DNA of 64,000 nt from Chryseobacterium indoltheticum (GTDB lineage: Bacteria; Bacteroidota; Bacteroidia; Flavobacteriales; Weeksellaceae). A program made the position numbers and the translations under genes. Under the pieces are notes generated by a model. The model ran no database searches, was not told the DNA's origin, and worked only from the letters and a program-made list of their open reading frames with translations. Position 1 is the stretch's first letter. Each line of letters starts with the position of its first letter. The DNA lies in contig NZ_CP033929.1 in NCBI RefSeq assembly GCF_003815915.1, positions 1,674,001 to 1,738,000 of the forward strand, in the 5' to 3' direction. Below, piece after piece: positions 54,615-62,911 of the stretch.

Positions 54615-54881
54615 ATGAATTTTATTGAATTTACAAAAGAACACCTTTCTTTCAACGAGGAACAACAAGAATATTGGATTGAAATACCCAAAGAGCAAAT
54701 TGATACTAAGATTGAATTGGTTCAGATTGTTAACGAAGATGGATCTTTCTCGGAAGCTGATGTCGAAATAGGGGAAGATGACCTTACATATACTGTTTCA
54801 CTGCAATTTCCTGCTAATTTGAGAGTTAATTTTTCTGAAAATATTGAACAGAGTGAAGCGAGCAATTTAGCAACAGAATAA
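54615..54881 (+). CDS. Hypothetical acidic 88-residue protein
   Basis: A small soluble protein, strongly acidic (MNFIEFTKEHLSFNEEQQEY; GSFSEADVEIGEDDLTYTVS). It probably forms a small beta barrel and ends in a Ser/Glu-rich tail (ENIEQSEASNLATE). No family recognised. It is transcribed in the same direction as the DUF421 gene that follows after 35 bases, so the two may be linked. Start is the first ATG. Intact. Confidence 0.5.
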   Translation: MNFIEFTKEHLSFNEEQQEYWIEIPKEQIDTKIELVQIVNEDGSFSEADVEIGEDDLTYTVSLQFPANLRVNFSENIEQSEASNLATE

Positions 54882-54916
54882 TTGTTCCCAAATAATCGAT
54901 TAATCATATAAAAATT

Positions 54917-55603
54917 ATGAGCTTAAATTGGAGTGAAATATTTATCGGTGATCTGGATGGAAATTATGTACTGGAAATTTCTCTAAGGACAATCCTAATG
55001 TTTGTTATGGTATTGGTTATCTTAAGATTGTCGGGCAAAAAAGGAGTTAGGCAGCTGTCACTTTTTGAAGTTGCTATCATTATTGCATTGGGATCTGCAG
55101 CCGGAGATCCAATGTTTCACAGGGATATGCCAATTATTCCTTCACTCCTCGTATTTGCCATCATAATCATTATCTATAGAACTATTACTTATTTCGCAAG
55201 TAAAAGTGAAAAGTTTGAGGATGTAATTGAAGGTGAACCGCTATATGTGATTGAAGATGGACAATTTGTATTAGGTGTCAAAAATGATCATACTTTTGCA
55301 AAGGATGAATTCTTTGCCGAAATGAGACAGGAATCGATTGAACATGTCGGTCAGGTAAAGACTGCAATTCTGGAAACCACAGGCAATATCAGTTTTTATT
55401 TCTACAGGGATGAAGAAGTTCATTTCGGATTGCCTGTACTTCCAAAAATTTATAACAAAAAAGTAACGACCATTGAGAAGGAAGACATTTATGCCTGTAC
55501 TTACTGCGGTTATTCCGCATACTTGGAAAGATCTGTAAAGGTTTGTGAACGTTGTGAGAGAAAAGAGTGGGTTAAGGCAATTAAAACTTTGAGACTTACC
55601 TGA
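54917..55603 (+). CDS. DUF421 membrane protein (YetF-like)
   Basis: A 228-residue inner-membrane protein. Three helices occupy residues ~15-90 (LRTILMFVMVLVILRLSGKK; EVAIIIALGSAAGDPMF; IIPSLLVFAIIIIIYRTI), with the family motif GKKGVRQLSLFEVAIIIALG. The cytoplasmic part contains GEPLYVIEDGQFV and QESIEHVGQVKTAILETTGN, the conserved RExxI..L.A.LE module. A zinc-ribbon-like ending is present (ACTYCGYSA and VCERCERKEW), which is an addition in the Bacteroidetes group. Function unknown; members are stress- or germination-associated. Intact. Confidence 0.88.
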   Translation: MSLNWSEIFIGDLDGNYVLEISLRTILMFVMVLVILRLSGKKGVRQLSLFEVAIIIALGSAAGDPMFHRDMPIIPSLLVFAIIIIIYRTITYFASKSEKFEDVIEGEPLYVIEDGQFVLGVKNDHTFAKDEFFAEMRQESIEHVGQVKTAILETTGNISFYFYRDEEVHFGLPVLPKIYNKKVTTIEKEDIYACTYCGYSAYLERSVKVCERCERKEWVKAIKTLRLT

Positions 55604-55712
55604 TGTAGATTGGTCTATTTATTACCTCAAAATCTTTGGCAGACAAATTGTTATTTGTAGCACAAAGCAAATAATAAAAATGCTTTTAATTTTAACCAAC
55701 CAAATAATTATT

Positions 55713-56330
55713 ATGAAAAATTCAATTCTTACATTGTTGGCAGTTGCTGCCATGGTATCTTGCAACAAAAAGGATTCTGTTTCTACAAACAGTTCCGTAG
55801 ATTCAACGGATATGTCTTCAACAGCTCCAATGGATTCCTCACAGACTCTTAATGATTCGGCTACAGTTTCAAGTACAGTTCCTGATGCAAAAGCATTAAG
55901 TACTCAAGACAAAACTTTTGTTGATGCTGCTGCTAAAGGGGGAATGATGGAAGTTATGATGGGAGAACTTGCTGCTGCAAATGCTACCAATGCTTCTGTG
56001 AAATCTTTAGGGCAAATGATTGCAAAAGATCATAAAGCTGCCAACGAAGAACTAAAAAAATGGGCGGGAAGTGTAAATTATTCCTTACCGGCATCCTTAG
56101 ATGCTTCACAACAAAAGATGCATGATGATCTAAAAGCAAAGAAAGGAGCCGATTTTGACAAGGCTTATGTCGACATGATGGTTAACGATCATAAAAAAGA
56201 TATTGCAGCATTTAAAAAGGAGTCAACAGATGGTACAGATGCTAACGTAAAAGCATTTGCAACTAAAACACTTCCGACTTTGGAAAACCATTTGAAGGAG
56301 TCTGAGAAAGTGAAGTCTGCTCTGAAATAA
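55713..56330 (+). CDS. DUF4142 lipoprotein (four-helix, ferritin-like)
   Basis: A 205-residue exported protein. The start MKNSILTLLAVAAMVSCNKK gives a lipoprotein signal with the lipobox AMVSC; I reject an ATG 11 codons upstream. A Ser/Thr-rich linker (~25-65) is followed by the DUF4142 domain: DKTFVDAAAKGGMMEVMMGE, KSLGQMIAKDHKAANEELKK, and MVNDHKKDIAAFKKES, with the His residues that are conserved in this family. The fold is a helical bundle resembling ferritins; members are found in envelope stress responses. Followed directly by a strong terminator. Confidence 0.9.
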   Translation: MKNSILTLLAVAAMVSCNKKDSVSTNSSVDSTDMSSTAPMDSSQTLNDSATVSSTVPDAKALSTQDKTFVDAAAKGGMMEVMMGELAAANATNASVKSLGQMIAKDHKAANEELKKWAGSVNYSLPASLDASQQKMHDDLKAKKGADFDKAYVDMMVNDHKKDIAAFKKESTDGTDANVKAFATKTLPTLENHLKESEKVKSALK

Positions 56331-56343
56331 TTAAAATTTATTT

Positions 56344-56389
56344 AGCAATAAAAGTAAGCTGTCAAAAATGACAGCTTACTTTTATTGCT
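56344..56389 (+). terminator. Perfect 21-base-pair terminator
   Basis: Bases 56344-56364 and 56369-56389 are exact inverted repeats (core AAGCTGTCA / TGACAGCTT) around AAAA. Transcription from either side would be stopped; the plus strand gives TTTTATT within the right arm. Confidence 0.85.
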
Positions 56390-56496
56390 TGTAAACATTA
56401 TGATAATTTAAATGGCAGAACTTGTCATTAATCTTAATCATATTTAATTGAAAGAGTTCTCTTTGTATATTGCACCACGAAGTAAAAATAAAAAGA

Positions 56497-57168
56497 ATGT
56501 CAATAAATCAATCGCCGCCGGACGGAGGGATGTTCTATAAGGAAACAGATATGAGTCAGCTTTTTCCTGAGCCTTTAAATGCAGTTACTGCGATGTTTTT
56601 TCTCATCACAGCTATTTTTTGGACTATTAGAATCAAAGATAATTTTAAAGAGTATCCATTTTTAGTTTATTGCTTGATATTATTATACATTGGTGCTATT
56701 GGTGGAACGTTTTATCACTCATTCCGACAATGGTCGGTATTTATTGTGATGGATTGGCTACCTATTATGTTGCTATGCTTGTCTGCAGGATTTTACTTTA
56801 TAGCGAAGAGCACCAAATTGTTTTATGCTGTCTTTGTAGTTCTTGTATATATAATTCTCATGTTTGCTTTAAGAAACTGGATTTTGCTAGATAATACATC
56901 TCTTTTTATCAATTTAAATTATGGAATGATGGCATCATTTGTTCTCTTCTCGGTTTTACGATATTTAATTTATACGCAATGGAAAGCCGGGAAATGGGTG
57001 GGATTTGCATTACTGTCATTTGCTTTTGCACTTACTTTTCGTATCGCTGATAAGTGGGAGTGGCTCAATATCGGAACACATTTTTTATGGCATACTTTCG
57101 GGGTAATAGCGACATTTTGTATGTTTAATTATATCTATCTTACGCAGAAAATTGCAAATAGAGCTTAA
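56497..57168 (+). CDS. CREST-like/ceramidase-like seven-helix membrane protein
   Basis: A 223-residue membrane protein with about seven helices. Conserved-looking residues are GGTFYHSFR near residue 70 (His), VMDWLPIMLL near 85 (Asp), and GTHFLWHTFGVIATF near 200 (two His). This Ser/His-His-Asp-His-His arrangement is what defines the CREST superfamily (alkaline ceramidases, PAQR receptors, Per1, TMEM8), proposed metal-dependent membrane hydrolases. I start at MSINQSPPDGG; an ATG nine codons upstream is less convincing. No substrate is suggested by neighbours. A simple membrane protein of unknown function is the alternative. Confidence 0.65.
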   Translation: MSINQSPPDGGMFYKETDMSQLFPEPLNAVTAMFFLITAIFWTIRIKDNFKEYPFLVYCLILLYIGAIGGTFYHSFRQWSVFIVMDWLPIMLLCLSAGFYFIAKSTKLFYAVFVVLVYIILMFALRNWILLDNTSLFINLNYGMMASFVLFSVLRYLIYTQWKAGKWVGFALLSFAFALTFRIADKWEWLNIGTHFLWHTFGVIATFCMFNYIYLTQKIANRA

Positions 57169-57194
57169 CTCCTTAACTTTTAGCTTCTGGTAAT

Positions 57195-57395
57195 TTAAAT
57201 CTTTTTTAGTGCGGAAGCTTTATGGGCTGCTTTCTTTCCAGTTTTTTCGCTGATGACTTCATACTGTGGCTCAGCCTCAGATGCCCGTCTTTGTCTATTC
57301 ATGAAAACAAAATCTTTGGTATGAACTGTAGTTATAATACCGTGTGTTTCACCATTCTGAAACCTCCACTTTACATGGTCTCCTTTTTTTAACAT
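57195..57395 (-). CDS. DUF2945 (HVA1-type TUDOR) protein
   Basis: A 66-residue protein: MLKKGDHVKWRFQNGETHGI, ITTVHTKDFVFMNRQRRASE and SEKTGKKAAHKASALKKI match the DUF2945/hypervirulence-associated TUDOR family (KGDxVxW...G.V..VHT...A..DEPQY.V...KTGK.A.HK...L). Such small beta-barrel proteins are found in many bacteria and fungi; function unknown, possibly nucleic-acid binding. Convergent with the CREST-like gene. Intact and of normal length. Confidence 0.85.
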   Translation of the reverse strand: MLKKGDHVKWRFQNGETHGIITTVHTKDFVFMNRQRRASEAEPQYEVISEKTGKKAAHKASALKKI

Positions 57396-57534
57396 AATTG
57401 CTGTATTTTCTTAATATGGTTTAGATATATCAAAAGACATACTAAAATAATTACTTCATCATCGACTTCCCGCAAAAGGATCAAGAGAGCTGATTATTAT
57501 TCTAATCTCTTTAAATGAACTTAGATTTTAAAAT

Positions 57535-58002
57535 TTACCCTAGATTTTTCTTTTCGTCTTCCCAATATTTATCCATAATTCTTTTTGTCTCTGAATGACT
57601 TTTCAGCATTACGATCTCACCAGTTTCATCAACGGTATAATGGTCTTTAAACGCATCAGGCATTGCATCGTATTGAATGTTTACCTGCTCCAAAGTTTCT
57701 TTTTCTTCAATAAATTGTGAAAGTCCCCGCAAAGCGTAAATTTTCATATCCAGATAGCGCTCTTTTTTGTAGGAGCTGAGAAAGAATTCCTTTAAGGCAG
57801 AAAAGTTAAAATCATACAACAATTTTAATATTTTATTTCGGATGTCGAGATGTTTTGTGGACTGGTAAATGGTTGTAAGGAATTCTGCATTGTTATCGGT
57901 GATTATGTTCTTGTCCAAATTGAATAACGCATTTCGAAATTCGATGTCCTTCTCATTATATTTTTCTTTTGTTAAAATCTCCGGTAATTTATTAATCATC
58001 AT
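57535..58002 (-). CDS. Hypothetical helical protein
   Basis: A 155-residue soluble protein made mostly of helices (NALFNLDKNIITDNNAEFLT; LDIRNKILKLLYDFNFSALK; RYLDMKIYALRGLSQFIEEK), resembling HEAT/ARM-like repeats. It ends with DETGEIVMLKSHSETKRIMD. No signal peptide or membrane segment. No family recognised. Two start codons are adjacent (MMINKL). It is the first of several unlinked minus-strand genes and stands alone. Confidence 0.6.
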   Translation of the reverse strand: MMINKLPEILTKEKYNEKDIEFRNALFNLDKNIITDNNAEFLTTIYQSTKHLDIRNKILKLLYDFNFSALKEFFLSSYKKERYLDMKIYALRGLSQFIEEKETLEQVNIQYDAMPDAFKDHYTVDETGEIVMLKSHSETKRIMDKYWEDEKKNLG

Positions 58003-58143
58003 GTATGAATAAGTTTGAAATTTTTGATAGCATTATACACTTTGAATTTGAAACAATTAGTTTATTAAGTTTCGTATAGGAGTAGTAAGATCAAATTAAA
58101 GATTTTAAAAACAAAAAAAAATAAAGTATGTAAAGGCAATGAC

Positions 58144-58557
58144 CTATAAACTGCTGATGCTCCAGTAATTACTATCTTTATTTTTGTTAAATCTTGTTCG
58201 GCCATCTATTGCAAAACCTGTGTTTTTAACTGTGTCAGCATCAGCTTTTCTATCGAAATCACTTTTCCAGATTTTAAAAAGACTATCAAAAGTTCCACTG
58301 ACTCTGACTATATCAAACCCATCAGCTCTTCGTTCAAATCTGATTGTAAACAGATCTTTTTCATTTTTAGGATTAACAAATTGGTAATTGTTGTAACCCC
58401 AGTCAAAACTATTTTTATCTGCCACATAGTTAACTTCGGTTAACCAGATAAAGCTTTCCACATGTTTGATCAATTTAGCTGAATCTAATTTGATAAATCG
58501 GCTTTGAGCATTTGATATAAAAGATGCGAATGCAAAAAATATAATTAGCTTTTTCAT
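58144..58557 (-). CDS. Hypothetical exported protein
   Basis: A 137-residue protein with a signal peptide (MKKLIIFFAFASFISNAQS). The mature part is beta-rich (VESFIWLTEVNYVADKNSFD; RFERRADGFDIVRVSGTFDS) and ends TRFNKNKDSNYWSISSL. No lipobox, so it should be soluble in the periplasm. No family recognised. It is followed downstream by the 57.5 kb gene after a gap of 140 bases. Confidence 0.6.
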   Translation of the reverse strand: MKKLIIFFAFASFISNAQSRFIKLDSAKLIKHVESFIWLTEVNYVADKNSFDWGYNNYQFVNPKNEKDLFTIRFERRADGFDIVRVSGTFDSLFKIWKSDFDRKADADTVKNTGFAIDGRTRFNKNKDSNYWSISSL

Positions 58558-58603
58558 AGACCTCTGTTTTTAATGATGCCTGATTATATGTAGGATCATA
58601 GTA

Positions 58604-58807
58604 TTAGATGATGTTTTCGTTTTTTAGAATGACTGCTAATTGGAAAAGCGTTTTTGCCTGAAACTTTGTTCTTAATGCTTTTAGTCTTTTTTCAATGAGA
58701 CTCTTGCTGACCTTAATTGAATGCTCTGTCATTAACTTTTGACTTATTTCGGTGGTTTTAAATCCTTTTGAAAGGTATTCAATAATTAAAAGATCTCGTT
58801 TTTCCAT
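58604..58807 (-). CDS. Small LuxR-type HTH protein
   Basis: A 67-residue protein consisting of one helix-turn-helix: MEKRDLLIIEYLSKGFKTTE, ISQKLMTEHSIKVSKSLIEK, RLKALRTKFQAKTLFQLAVI. The order (Leu/Gly-rich first helix, TTEISQKL, then SKSLIEKRL) follows GerE/LuxR C-terminal domains. There is no receiver domain; it is either a stand-alone regulator or the surviving end of a response regulator. The frame is complete, with its own ATG. Confidence 0.7.
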   Translation of the reverse strand: MEKRDLLIIEYLSKGFKTTEISQKLMTEHSIKVSKSLIEKRLKALRTKFQAKTLFQLAVILKNENII

Positions 58808-58878
58808 ATTTTAAAAATAAGGTTTTTAAATTATGTAACGGCATTTTTTAAGATTTAAAAAATAAAAGATAGGAATTT

Positions 58879-59613
58879 TTATTTTGAGAATATTTGAATG
58901 AACATCCATATCACATAAATAAAAAATAGTAGGATGATACACAGAACAATATTAAATACAATTTTAAAGATCTTATCACTCTTTTTTTGCTTTTCAGTCA
59001 GTGCGCCTGGTGATATTATTTTGAAGTGTATTGCCGTATGATAATGTATTTTAATATCAGGACGAAATATTTGTACTCCTCTCAGGAAATGTTGATAAAG
59101 CTCGTAATTATTTTTTAGTGCATAAAAGTCCTTCTGAAACCTGAGATTGTATTTTGTGACTTCATTTAACTCTGTTTTTTTATAAATGATAAACCATTGT
59201 TTGTTTAATTTCCTGTTGAATTCTAAACTAATATCTGAATCATACTTTTCTGTTGTGGCGTGTAAATCAGTATAAAGAATCTGTTCTGAAATTTTACCAT
59301 AGCGATCAAATATAAAAGCTCCCTGGTCATTTACCGATACAGTATATTTATTGTACTTTTTGGTTAAAAGATAACGTGCAAGAAAGAAACTCGTTGCTGC
59401 TGATAAAACTATGATGATAATTGATGCTGAAAAATCTAGAATGTTGTTTCTGTAATATTCAAGAAAATCGGGGCGTATTAATTGGTCTGCCCAGATCATG
59501 GCAAGACCGGCAAATAATGCAACAATAATCCATACCAAAACAGCTGCAAAATTAGTAGCTCTGAGATTGATCTCCGATTCCAATGCTGAAAATTTTTCTT
59601 TAGCTATTGTCAT
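58879..59613 (-). CDS. Hypothetical membrane protein
   Basis: A 244-residue protein with two N-terminal membrane helices (AAVLVWIIVALFAGLAMIWA; ASIIIIVLSAATSFFLARYL), a cytoplasmic beta-rich part of ~120 residues (KYTVSVNDQGAFIFDRYGKI) and a C-terminal helix (IFKIVFNIVLCIILLFFIYV). No family recognised; the middle resembles PH-like domains that follow two helices in other bacterial membrane proteins. It follows the 59.7 kb gene on the same strand. Start at MTIAKEKFSAL. Confidence 0.6.
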   Translation of the reverse strand: MTIAKEKFSALESEINLRATNFAAVLVWIIVALFAGLAMIWADQLIRPDFLEYYRNNILDFSASIIIIVLSAATSFFLARYLLTKKYNKYTVSVNDQGAFIFDRYGKISEQILYTDLHATTEKYDSDISLEFNRKLNKQWFIIYKKTELNEVTKYNLRFQKDFYALKNNYELYQHFLRGVQIFRPDIKIHYHTAIHFKIISPGALTEKQKKSDKIFKIVFNIVLCIILLFFIYVIWMFIQIFSK

Positions 59614-59686
59614 AAATTAAGATGATGATATAGTACTTCTATAAGTTGCAAATGGAACTACAAGTAATAAAAATAAGATTTTAATT

Positions 59687-60184
59687 TCAATTGATTTTTT
59701 GTAAGAATTTTTTGTTGATTTCTTCTTTTATGTATTTTTCGTCATCTTCGCTTAAAAATCCTAAAGGAGCGTAATCTGTATACTTTCTTTTAAAATCGTC
59801 AACCATTTTATAGTATACGTTATCCTTCTGTACGTATGGGGAATCATATCGATTGATTTCTTCAAATTCCCGTGCAATATCGTTGAAGAATATTTTAAAG
59901 TAGACTCTGTCGCTGATTTCCCTTTTCCACATTAGGAGCCAATTAATTTGGCTGGCGATGGTGTTTGTATTTTCAGGATATCTTAATTCCTGTTTTAGAA
60001 AAAAACGGGTATTCTCATTCGTAAATTTGCATATGAGATCATAGTTTGTACCCATTCTTTCATTAAAATCTGAGAGATTAAGCTGAGCAATATTCAGGTT
60101 TTCTGCATTTTTGTTGATGGTTTCCTGAGAAACATCTTTGTCAAATAAAATAATATTCACATTTCTGTATTTTAAATATTCCAT
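59687..60184 (-). CDS. Hypothetical protein, paralogue of the 30.8 kb gene
   Basis: A 165-residue protein closely related to the one at 30782-31255 (NAENLNIAQLNLSDFNERMG; ENTNTIASQINWLLMWKREI; YAPLGFLSEDDEKYIKEEIN), with an N-terminal extension MEYLKYRNVNIILFDKDV. It is soluble and helix-rich. Upstream is a 250-base gap to the aldo/keto reductase gene. Two copies ~29 kb apart, with different neighbours, suggest a dispersed accessory family. Function unknown. Confidence 0.65.
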   Translation of the reverse strand: MEYLKYRNVNIILFDKDVSQETINKNAENLNIAQLNLSDFNERMGTNYDLICKFTNENTRFFLKQELRYPENTNTIASQINWLLMWKREISDRVYFKIFFNDIAREFEEINRYDSPYVQKDNVYYKMVDDFKRKYTDYAPLGFLSEDDEKYIKEEINKKFLQKIN

Positions 60185-60433
60185 TTAAGATTCCTGATTT
60201 TCAGTCATCTTTATTATATGTTTTTTTTCTGCATTGAGATTATTGCTCTTGCAATTCTATTACGATAAGTTTAGGTGAACTGGTTACCAACTGCGTACCA
60301 ATTTGAAAGACAATTGAAAAAGTCAGTATTACATTTAGATATTTGAAAGAGCTATCTTCCAACTCTATTACTACTCGGACTAACGTATAGTTTGCATCAT
60401 CTTTGTACTAACACTAATAATTAATGAGTTAAT

Positions 60434-61423
60434 ATGAAAAATGAAATTTTAGAAAAAAAACATCAGATTGGATTGGGAGGGGTTGCTATAGGAACAGCTT
60501 TTAATGATATTTCGGATAATGAAGCGCGGGATATCTTATCATCCGCCTGGGATGAAGGTATCAGATATTTTGATACATCGCCATGGTATGGATTGACCAA
60601 AAGTGAAAAGAGGTTTGGGGAATATCTCCGGTCTCAAAAAAGGGAAGATTATGTATTCTCCACAAAAGTTGGTCGCCTGTTCAAGGAGGTTCCAAAGGAT
60701 CAGGTACCGCCTACCATGTGGAAAAATCCGTTTCATTATGATTTTAAACACGATTATACGGCTGATGGTATCAAAAGATCTATTGAGGACAGTCTGGAAA
60801 GAACAGGCTTACCATATTTTGATATCATTTACGTTCATGACCTGTCGGAAGATCAAGTGGGAGACCGTTATCCATATTTTTTAAAACAAGCTCAAAACGG
60901 TGCATTCAAAGTTCTATCCGCTTTGCGGGATGAAGGTGTCATCAAAGCATGGGGAATGGGGGTCAATAAAATTGAACCAATTTTAGACTGCCTTGATTCT
61001 GCAGATCCTGATATATGTCTCTCTGCAACACGATATTCCATATTGGAGCACGAAGATGCTGTCGACAGGCTTCTTCCGGCAGTAAAAAAAGCGGGTGTCC
61101 AATTGGTATCAGGTGCGGGTTTTAATTCAGGATATATAGCCGGAAGAAAACGATATAATTATAAGGATCAGATACCGAAAGATATTGCTGAGAAATATAA
61201 AAAGTTACAAATTATTGCTGAAAGGCATCAGGTCAATCTTGTAGATGCTTCAATTCAATTTGTTTTGGCTGCAGAAGAGTTTGTATCGATCATTCCCGGA
61301 GCTGGAAAACCAGAGCAGGCTATTGCTAATGCCAAAGCTTTAGAGGTTGATATACCTTCGGAGTTCTGGAACGAATTAAAGAACGAATCAATAATCTATG
61401 ATAAGGCATCCACCCCAAAATAA
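60434..61423 (+). CDS. Aldo/keto reductase (D-threo-aldose 1-dehydrogenase-like)
   Basis: A 329-residue TIM-barrel oxidoreductase. The opening GLGGVAIGTAFNDISDNEAR, then GIRYFDTSPWYGLTKSEKRF with the catalytic Asp and Tyr, DYVFSTKVGRLF with the Lys, and YFDIIYVHDLSEDQ with the His fill the tetrad. ISATRYSILEHEDAV and FVSIIPGAGKPEQ (the NADP-binding end) follow. The closest type is the L-fucose/D-threo-aldose dehydrogenase group. No sugar genes are near, so the substrate is unknown. It starts a plus-strand block with two flavin-linked reductase genes. A terminator follows. Confidence 0.9.
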   Translation: MKNEILEKKHQIGLGGVAIGTAFNDISDNEARDILSSAWDEGIRYFDTSPWYGLTKSEKRFGEYLRSQKREDYVFSTKVGRLFKEVPKDQVPPTMWKNPFHYDFKHDYTADGIKRSIEDSLERTGLPYFDIIYVHDLSEDQVGDRYPYFLKQAQNGAFKVLSALRDEGVIKAWGMGVNKIEPILDCLDSADPDICLSATRYSILEHEDAVDRLLPAVKKAGVQLVSGAGFNSGYIAGRKRYNYKDQIPKDIAEKYKKLQIIAERHQVNLVDASIQFVLAAEEFVSIIPGAGKPEQAIANAKALEVDIPSEFWNELKNESIIYDKASTPK

Positions 61424-61445
61424 CAAATTAGTGATTGAAATAGAG

Positions 61446-61475
61446 GAGAGCTCTGAATGAAGCTCTCTTTTTATT
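61446..61475 (+). terminator. Terminator of the aldo/keto reductase gene
   Basis: GAGAGCT (61446-61452) pairs with AGCTCTC (61461-61467) around an eight-base loop, followed by TTTTTATTT. It lies 23 bases after the stop. Confidence 0.7.
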
Positions 61476-61571
61476 TCATCATATATTAATTTAATCAATG
61501 TAAAAGTAGATTGGAAATAAATATATTTCGAATGGCGTAGTTATTGAACCAACGACATAAATCATTGATCA

Positions 61572-62132
61572 ATGGAAAATAAAATTGGTATTATAGTAGG
61601 CAGTCTTCGTAAAGAATCTTTTTCTAAAAAAATTGCGAATGCTGTGGCAGATATCCAGCTCGGAGGATTTGAATTTGAAATCGTGTCCATCGATAACCTT
61701 CCTGTTTATAATCAGGATTTTGACGACTTTAACAATGTTCCTGAAGAATACACTGTTTTCAGAAATAAAATTAAAGGATTAAACGCATTTATTTTTATTA
61801 CCCCGGAATATAACCGATCGATACCGGGATGTTTAAAAAATGCAGTAGATATTGGCTCAAGACCATCTGATCAAAATGTATGGGATAATAAGCCGGCTGC
61901 AGTATTCAGCAGTTCACCCGGAAATATTGCTGCATTTGGAGCTAATCATCATCTCCGCCAGTGTTTTGTTTTTCTAAATTTATTAGTGATGCAGCAACCT
62001 GAAGTTTATATTGCAAATATATCTGAATGGTTTGACGATGAAGGTAAAATCAAAAAAGAAGAAAACAGAAAGTTTTTACAATCAGCCGTTGAAGCTTTCA
62101 CTCAATGGATTGCAAGAATTAATAAAGATTAA
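61572..62132 (+). CDS. NADPH-dependent FMN reductase family protein
   Basis: A 186-residue flavodoxin-like protein. GIIVGSLRKESFSKKIANAV is the phosphate/FMN-binding loop (GSxRxxSxxxxLA), LPVYNQDFDD the second loop, and FITPEYNRSIPGCLKNAVDI the conserved TPEYNxSxPGxLKNxxDW motif. It ends in a helical segment FLQSAVEAFTQWIARI. Such enzymes reduce FMN, quinones or azo compounds in the cytoplasm. It is followed after 41 bases by a flavin reductase-like gene, so the two probably work together. Normal length. Confidence 0.92.
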   Translation: MENKIGIIVGSLRKESFSKKIANAVADIQLGGFEFEIVSIDNLPVYNQDFDDFNNVPEEYTVFRNKIKGLNAFIFITPEYNRSIPGCLKNAVDIGSRPSDQNVWDNKPAAVFSSSPGNIAAFGANHHLRQCFVFLNLLVMQQPEVYIANISEWFDDEGKIKKEENRKFLQSAVEAFTQWIARINKD

Positions 62133-62173
62133 ATTGACTTGTTTGAAATGACCGTAATGGAGCAAACTATATC

Positions 62174-62716
62174 ATGAAAAAATATAAAAAAGTAAATTAT
62201 CCTATCGAGGATGTTCGTCATTATCTGGAACCAAGTCCTACGGTTCTTTTAACATCTGCATTCAAAGAGGAAAGAAATGTAATGACTTTAGGATGGTACA
62301 CTATTATGGAATTTGTTCCCTCATTAATTGGATGCATGATTTCTGGTGGAAATCATAGTTTCGAATTAATAAGAAAAAGTAATGAATGTGTAATCAACCT
62401 ACCAACATTGGAGTTGTCCAAGACAGTGGTTTCAATAGGAAATTGCAGTGGTACGGAAATCGATAAATTTGAAGAGTTTAACTTGAATACAGCCGAAGGA
62501 GAAATGGTAAATGCACCATTGTTGGTTAACTGTTATGCCAATTTCGAATGTCGTTTATATGACTGTAAGCTGGTCAATGATTATAATTTTTTTATTTTTG
62601 AGATTGTAAAAGCTCATGTGGCAAAAGTTCCAAAATATCCTAAAACAATCCACTACCGAGGAAACAGTCACTTTGTACAATCCGGGAAAAATATTATCAT
62701 TCCATCAGCCAAATAA
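62174..62716 (+). CDS. Flavin reductase (FMN-binding split barrel) family protein
   Basis: A 180-residue protein. The start VNYPIEDVRHYLEPSPTVLL, then ERNVMTLGWYTIMEFVPSLI, GCMISGGNHSFELIRKSNEC and VINLPTLELSKTVVSIGNCS are the hallmarks of the flavin-reductase-like FMN-binding split-barrel family. It ends KTIHYRGNSHFVQSGKNI. Members reduce free flavins or act as flavoenzymes of unknown substrate. It lies 41 bases after the FMN reductase and is probably the second gene of that operon. Intact and of usual length. Confidence 0.9.
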   Translation: MKKYKKVNYPIEDVRHYLEPSPTVLLTSAFKEERNVMTLGWYTIMEFVPSLIGCMISGGNHSFELIRKSNECVINLPTLELSKTVVSIGNCSGTEIDKFEEFNLNTAEGEMVNAPLLVNCYANFECRLYDCKLVNDYNFFIFEIVKAHVAKVPKYPKTIHYRGNSHFVQSGKNIIIPSAK

Positions 62717-62911
62717 TTCATTATATAATTCTGGTTAGGAAATATCTTACTGTGATCTTATCAGATGGTGAGTGGAACTGACGAAAGAATAGTCTTAAGA
62801 TTTATCCTTAAAAATAATTGTACCTTTTTATTATTGCCTATTGTTTTTTATCTAATTTTAAAGAAGTTAGGAAATAATATTTAGTTTTAAGATCGATACC
62901 AATTCAATACT
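62717..62911. other. Spacer before the last gene
   Basis: About 195 AT-rich bases with no gene and no confident promoter box. Confidence 0.35.
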
